Positions 5,286-8,444 of a DNA stretch of 8,444 nucleotides are shown in pieces. Source of the DNA: Actinomycetota bacterium (GTDB lineage Bacteria; Actinomycetota; Thermoleophilia; Gaiellales; Gaiellaceae); NCBI GenBank assembly GCA_020029625.1, contig JAIBJP010000079.1:1-8444 (forward strand). Reading direction: 5' to 3'. Each line of letters opens with the position of its first letter. Positions within the stretch are counted from its first letter, which is position 1. A program made the position numbers and the translations under genes. The notes under the pieces are model-generated. The model searched no databases, was not told the DNA's origin, and saw nothing but the letters and a program-made list of their open reading frames with translations.

Positions 5286-5584
5286 GCAGCCCTGCAGCAA
5301 TCACCCAGCCCGATCCTGTGACGAGAGGGATTGCTCCTAAGACGAGAAGACCCGCCGCTCGGGGGGGTAAGCGCGGCGGGCCTTCCCAGATTGCTTACCG
5401 CGGCGTACATAGCCAGGGACACAATGCCGCGGTTCGCATCGCCCAGTGCGTGCACGCTATCGAGGGCGTCCCCGGATGCCAATAGGTCCTTCGGCCCATT
5501 TTTGAAAGCAACAGGACCCTGGCTGAATTCCTCGACGGGCCCCAGAAGCAGGCCTATCATCACGGGTGCCCAGTGGATCACCAC
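5225..5584 (-). CDS. Doubtful small ORF, unrecognised product
   Basis: A 119-codon minus-strand frame from GTG 5584 (or ATG 5560) to TAG 5225. I do not recognise the product. Residues 1 to about 70 read more like a protein than a shadow frame, with a hydrophobic start (HWAPVMIGLLLGPVEEF) and an acidic, Ala/Leu/Gly-rich middle (DLLASGDALDSVHALGDANR, SLAMYAAVSNLG). Third-position G+C is about 72% over the first 75 codons, below the neighbouring genes. The last 20 residues and the stop codon are supplied by repeat copy 2, so the original end was probably lost. It overlaps the start of the GAF gene by 12 bp head to head, and no good ribosome-binding site is visible. It could be a degenerate gene fragment, a small orphan protein, or no gene at all, since the same interval is rich in inverted repeats. 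Confidence 0.25.
   Translation of the reverse strand: MVIHWAPVMIGLLLGPVEEFSQGPVAFKNGPKDLLASGDALDSVHALGDANRGIVSLAMYAAVSNLGRPAALTPPSGGSSRLRSNPSRHRIGLGDCCRAAPRVVLGRARSLRLRTLPAS
5351..5399. other. Pseudoknot-shaped pair of inverted repeats
   Basis: Stem 1 is CCCGCCGC (5351-5358) with GCGGCGGG (5373-5380). Its 14-nt loop contains GGTAAGC (5366-5372), which is the exact complement of GCTTACC (5393-5399) downstream of stem 1. That order is an H-type pseudoknot: loop 1 of 7 nt, no gap between stem 2 and the 3' arm of stem 1, last loop of 12 nt. The pairing is symmetric, so the strand is not determined. Inverted repeats of 7-8 bp occur by chance in GC-rich DNA, so structure is possible but unproven. 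Confidence 0.4.
5397..5433. repeat. 10-pair inverted repeat downstream of the pseudoknot candidate
   Basis: Arms ACCGCGGCGT (5397-5406) and ATGCCGCGGT (5424-5433) form ten pairs (one G-T) with a 17-nt loop. The left arm shares bases 5397-5399 with stem 2 of the preceding pseudoknot candidate, so the two compete. The loop segment AGCCAGGG (5411-5418) is complementary to CCCTGGCT at 5517-5524, about 100 nt further on. Confidence 0.45.
5448..5457. promoter_or_regulatory. 10-bp perfect palindrome, possible operator
   Basis: GCGTGCACGC is a perfect palindrome with no spacer, 84 bp upstream of the candidate -35 box of the GAF gene. A dimeric DNA-binding protein could use it, but a ten-base GC-rich palindrome has a fair chance of occurring by accident and no second copy was found nearby. 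Confidence 0.2.
5532..5560 (+). promoter_or_regulatory. Candidate promoter for the GAF sensor gene
   Basis: TCGACG (5532-5537, four matches to TTGACA), a 17-bp spacer and TATCAT (5555-5560, five matches to TATAAT). A start about 7 nt downstream, near 5567, would give a leader of roughly 6 nt before the GTG at 5573, so this gene too would have almost no 5' untranslated region. It is the best consensus match among the promoters proposed in this window. Confidence 0.4.
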
Positions 5585-8444
5585 GCTCGCGTAATCCTGC
5601 TAGAGGCCGGCCCGCTGCTCCTCCTCTCGGCGCTGTATCTGGGAGTGGCTCTGGCTCTGGCGCGGCCGCTCTGGCAAGCCCGGAGTTTCTCTTGGCTCGG
5701 CTTCGGCGTCTGGAGCCTCTTCCTGCTGATCGGTGGCTGTGCGGCTCTCGTCGGAGGCGCCAAGCTGAACGACGACGAGTTCCTCGGCGGGGTGACTCCC
5801 TGGCCAGTCTTCGCGCTGATCCTGCTTGCGTTCCTGCCTGCCATCGTCTTTATCGCCCGCTGGCGCGAGCGGACCCTCCTCGTCCAGGCCGGCTCTCGGG
5901 TCCGTGAGGCGGAAGAGCAGGCCGACGAGCGCCGGCGCGGGGCTGATTCGATCTCGCGTCTCTCTACGGCCCTCACGCGGACGGGAACGGGTCACGAGGC
6001 GGCCGCTCACCTCTTCGCGGAGCTCGAGCAGGTGCTCCGGATCGAGAAAGCGATGCTCGCCGTCGTCGACGAGGAAGCCAGGCGGGCGCGCGGCTTCGCT
6101 TCGCGCGGTGTCGACGAGGCCTGGTGGAAGGCCGTTTCCCTCGACCTCGACGAGGACACGGGCGCCATCGTCACCGTTGTGCGCGAACGCACGCCGTTCG
6201 CGGTCTTCGACGTGCCCTCCGCGGCCAACATCAACCGGGAGATCGCGAATACGGTCGGTGCGCGCAGCGCAGCCTTCGTCCCGCTCGTCTCCGAGGGCCG
6301 CTGCACAGGCGTGCTTGCAGTCGCAGCGACGGAGCCGCGCCTCTTCTCGTCAGGTGAGATGGAGCTGATGGTCGACCTTGCGAACGAGACGGCGCTGGCG
6401 CTCGGGCGCACCCGTTCCGACGAGGCGCTGCAGGCTGCTCTGGACCGCGAGCGCCTCGTCGCCGAGGTATCGCGGCGAGTCCGCTCCAAGCTGGACCTCG
6501 ACGCCGTTCTGCAGGTGGCCGTGGAGGAGGTCGGCAAGGCCGCCGGCGTGTCCCGCTGCTTCATCCGGCTGGGCGAGGAAGGCGGCCTGCTCCCGATCCG
6601 GGCTGAATGGGACGCTCCTGGCGTCGAGTCCTTGAGCGCCCATGCAGAGCGACTGCCCGTGAGCAACCTCGCCGCCCGCGAGCGGCGCACGGTGGCGGTC
6701 GACGACATCGTTAAGTCACCCGCGCTCGACGACCCGTCCCTGGGCGGGCGCGAGACGCTGGTCGAGCTGGGCACTCGGGCCGTGCTCGCGACTCCGATCC
6801 TCGTGTTCGACCGCATGATCGGCGTCTTCGGGCTGCACCGCCCCGAACCGGGCGCGTGGTCCGGCGGCGACGTCTCGCTGGTCGAGGCCGTCGCACGCGA
6901 GATCGGGCTTGCCTTGCATACGGCCCAGCTCTTGCAGCAGAACGAGCGCCGCGTCGAGGAGCAGGCGGCGCTCTTGAAGGCCGCTCAGGTGCTGACAACC
7001 GATCTGCGCTTCGAGGCCGTTATCCAGCGCTTGGTCGACGAGCTGGTCAAGCTCTTCCGCGCCGACGGCGCCGACTGCTGGATCTTCGACGAGGAGCGGC
7101 GGCTCCTCCGTTGCCGGGCGGTGACGGGGATCCCCGACGGGAACGTCGGTCGTGAGATTCGGCCCGAAGGCACGTTCAAGTCCGTCATCGAGTCCGGGCA
7201 GCCGATCCTGAAGCGCGAGTTCGCCACCACCGAGGAGCCCCCGCCGAGCGCGGACTACTCGGTCTTCGCAGAGGTGATGGACGCTCCGATCACCTGGCTC
7301 GGGGAGCAGCGCGGCGTCCTCGGAGTCTGCGCCCGCGACGACGGGCACTTCGACCACGCCGACCTGGAGCTCCTGGATACCTTCGCCAGGATGGCGTCCC
7401 TCGCGCTCCACAACGCCGAGAGCTTCGGGGAACGGGAGCGGCAGGCCCAGGTGCAGCGCGGCTTCTACCAGATAGCCGAGGTGCTCGGGTCGACGCTCTC
7501 GCTCACGGAGACTCTCGACGCGCTCGCCCAGGCGGCCTGCGAGGCTCTTGGCGGCTCGGCTGCCGTCGTGCTCGAGCCGCGAGGTGAGCAGCTCTACGTC
7601 GCAGGGGCGCATGAGCTCCCGGCGGTCCTGGCCGAGGAGCTGGCGCGCGGCTTGCCGGATGCGGCGGCACCATTCGCCACAGCCGCCCGTGGCGAGCGGA
7701 TTCTCACGGCGAGCGCGCTCGAGGAGGACGACCGCTTCTCGGAAGCTCTGCGCGATCTGCTGGCCGAGCTCTCCTACCGATCGCTGCTCTGCGCCCCCGT
7801 CGCAGGGGCTCGAGGGGAGAAGAATGCGGTCGTCGTCCTCTTCACGGAGCCGCGCGCGTTCTCCGACGGCGACCTGGCCCTCGCCCGCCACCTCACCGGG
7901 GCCGCGCGCGGCGCGATCGAGCGCGCAGAGCTCTTCGAGAGCGAGCGCCGGGCGCGGAACTTCTCCCAGCGCCTGGCCGACGTCAGCAGCCTTCTGGCGA
8001 CCACGCTCGACCCGGCTGCTGCCTTCGCCGAGGTCGTCCGGGAGGCGCCCCAGCTCCTCGAGGCCGAGGCCGCGGTGCTGCGGTTGCTCGAAGACGACGA
8101 GCTCGTCGCCAGGGCCGCGTGGGGGCCCGCCACCACCGGCGTCGTCGGGGCGAGATCGAGCTCGGCGGCGGGCGTCGCCGGGGTCGTGGCTCAGTCGCGG
8201 TCGCCGCTTGGGGTCTTGGACGCTCGCAAGACTCCTCGCTTCGGTCGCGAGGACTCGCTTCTTCGCACCGGCCTCGTCAGCGTGGTCGCCGTGCCGATGT
8301 TCGCGCACGGGGGAGGGCTGCACGGCGTGCTGGCCGTCTACGAGCGCGAACCTCGATCGTGGCGTGACGACGAGACCCAGGCCCTTTCCGCGCTTGCAGC
8401 CACCGCGTCGGCGGCCTTCTCGAGCGCCGAGCTCTACGCGCGCG
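5573..8444 (+). CDS. Membrane-anchored protein with five tandem GAF domains (partial, open at right edge)
   Basis: Likely sensor or signalling protein; 957 residues are visible with no in-frame stop, so the output domain lies beyond the window. The start is GTG 5573 (VDHHARVILLEAG), the only usual start codon after the in-frame TAG at 5483. Three hydrophobic segments follow: about 8-30, 39-63 and 76-97. A charged helical linker (about 98-135) leads to GAF domains at about 140-283, 302-460, 466-620, 630-788 and 797-957. Each begins with a helix of the type LDAVLQVAVEEVGKAAG or LTETLDALAQAACEALG and ends with the typical long helix (LLDTFARMASLALHNAESF, LARHLTGAARGAIERAELF). Core strands such as LATPILVFDRMIGVFGL fit the fold. 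GAF domains bind small ligands or mediate dimerisation; no conserved chromophore cysteine was seen, so ligands cannot be named. Usual C-terminal partners are histidine kinase, GGDEF/EAL or PP2C phosphatase domains; none can be assigned here. Codon use matches a native GC-rich gene. Confidence 0.88.
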   Translation, partial: MDHHARVILLEAGPLLLLSALYLGVALALARPLWQARSFSWLGFGVWSLFLLIGGCAALVGGAKLNDDEFLGGVTPWPVFALILLAFLPAIVFIARWRERTLLVQAGSRVREAEEQADERRRGADSISRLSTALTRTGTGHEAAAHLFAELEQVLRIEKAMLAVVDEEARRARGFASRGVDEAWWKAVSLDLDEDTGAIVTVVRERTPFAVFDVPSAANINREIANTVGARSAAFVPLVSEGRCTGVLAVAATEPRLFSSGEMELMVDLANETALALGRTRSDEALQAALDRERLVAEVSRRVRSKLDLDAVLQVAVEEVGKAAGVSRCFIRLGEEGGLLPIRAEWDAPGVESLSAHAERLPVSNLAARERRTVAVDDIVKSPALDDPSLGGRETLVELGTRAVLATPILVFDRMIGVFGLHRPEPGAWSGGDVSLVEAVAREIGLALHTAQLLQQNERRVEEQAALLKAAQVLTTDLRFEAVIQRLVDELVKLFRADGADCWIFDEERRLLRCRAVTGIPDGNVGREIRPEGTFKSVIESGQPILKREFATTEEPPPSADYSVFAEVMDAPITWLGEQRGVLGVCARDDGHFDHADLELLDTFARMASLALHNAESFGERERQAQVQRGFYQIAEVLGSTLSLTETLDALAQAACEALGGSAAVVLEPRGEQLYVAGAHELPAVLAEELARGLPDAAAPFATAARGERILTASALEEDDRFSEALRDLLAELSYRSLLCAPVAGARGEKNAVVVLFTEPRAFSDGDLALARHLTGAARGAIERAELFESERRARNFSQRLADVSSLLATTLDPAAAFAEVVREAPQLLEAEAAVLRLLEDDELVARAAWGPATTGVVGARSSSAAGVAGVVAQSRSPLGVLDARKTPRFGREDSLLRTGLVSVVAVPMFAHGGGLHGVLAVYEREPRSWRDDETQALSALAATASAAFSSAELYAR

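Noticed and set aside
4189..5304. 371-codon minus-strand frame overlapping ispH, including an ATG at 5121 with GGAGG just downstream of it
   Set aside because: It is out of frame with IspH and Arg-rich; all IspH active-site motifs are in the frame that starts at GTG 5111.
5331..5594. 87-codon plus-strand frame in the ispH-GAF gap
   Set aside because: Ser/Pro/Arg/Thr-rich shadow sharing wobble positions with the minus-strand ORF 5225-5584, which itself is only weakly supported.
6716..8323. 535-codon minus-strand frame opposite the GAF gene
   Set aside because: The plus frame encodes membrane helices and five GAF domains without a stop; the opposing frame is its antisense shadow.
6000..8444. 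GAF domains as bilin-binding photoreceptor (cyanobacteriochrome type)
   Set aside because: No cysteine in a recognisable chromophore-attachment context was seen in any of the five domains.
1..8444. tRNA, rRNA or CRISPR array
   Set aside because: No cloverleaf-like segment with terminal pairing, no rRNA sequence and no regularly spaced direct repeats were noticed by eye.

Overview
The window comes from a GC-rich bacterial chromosome (about two thirds G+C by eye), most likely a deep-branching actinobacterium of the Thermoleophilia/Gaiella type. That placement is an inference. It rests on strong G/C bias at third codon positions, an IleRS of the eukaryote-like (IleRS2) type with a lineage-style catalytic core, start codons lacking a usable Shine-Dalgarno sequence but sitting just behind TANNNT boxes, and a long multi-GAF membrane sensor.

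Layout from left to right: (1) 1-319, minus strand: thioredoxin, cut by the left edge. (2) 348-3434, plus strand: isoleucyl-tRNA synthetase, divergent from thioredoxin, with the two start codons separated by only 28 bp that hold candidate promoters for both. (3) 3487-4020, plus strand: an unrecognised 177-residue protein with one N-terminal hydrophobic segment, whose start codon is buried in a perfect 13-bp hairpin. (4) 4023-5111, minus strand: IspH (HMBPP reductase), convergent with the previous gene at 2 bp distance and carrying an unusual tail of about 53 residues. (5) 5112-5572: a 461-bp stretch without a confident gene. It holds one copy of a dispersed hairpin element, a possible small minus-strand ORF (5225-5584), several overlapping inverted repeats including a pseudoknot-shaped set, and a candidate promoter. 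(6) 5573-8444, plus strand: a membrane protein with three transmembrane helices followed by five GAF domains, still open at the right edge.

The main unexplained structure is a pair of about 68-bp elements flanking ispH (4074-4142 and 5219-5285). Both fold into an outer 7-bp stem and an inner 10-11-bp stem around conserved single-stranded blocks. The copies differ by paired substitutions that keep the stems intact, which points to a structure-selected repeat. Copy 1 lies inside the ispH reading frame and encodes part of its extra tail. Copy 2 encodes the end, including the stop codon, of the small minus-strand ORF.

The genes do not form an obvious single pathway: redox (thioredoxin), translation (IleRS), isoprenoid precursor synthesis (IspH) and signalling (GAF protein) are neighbours without a clear functional link. 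No tRNA, rRNA, CRISPR array, transposase or phage gene was seen.
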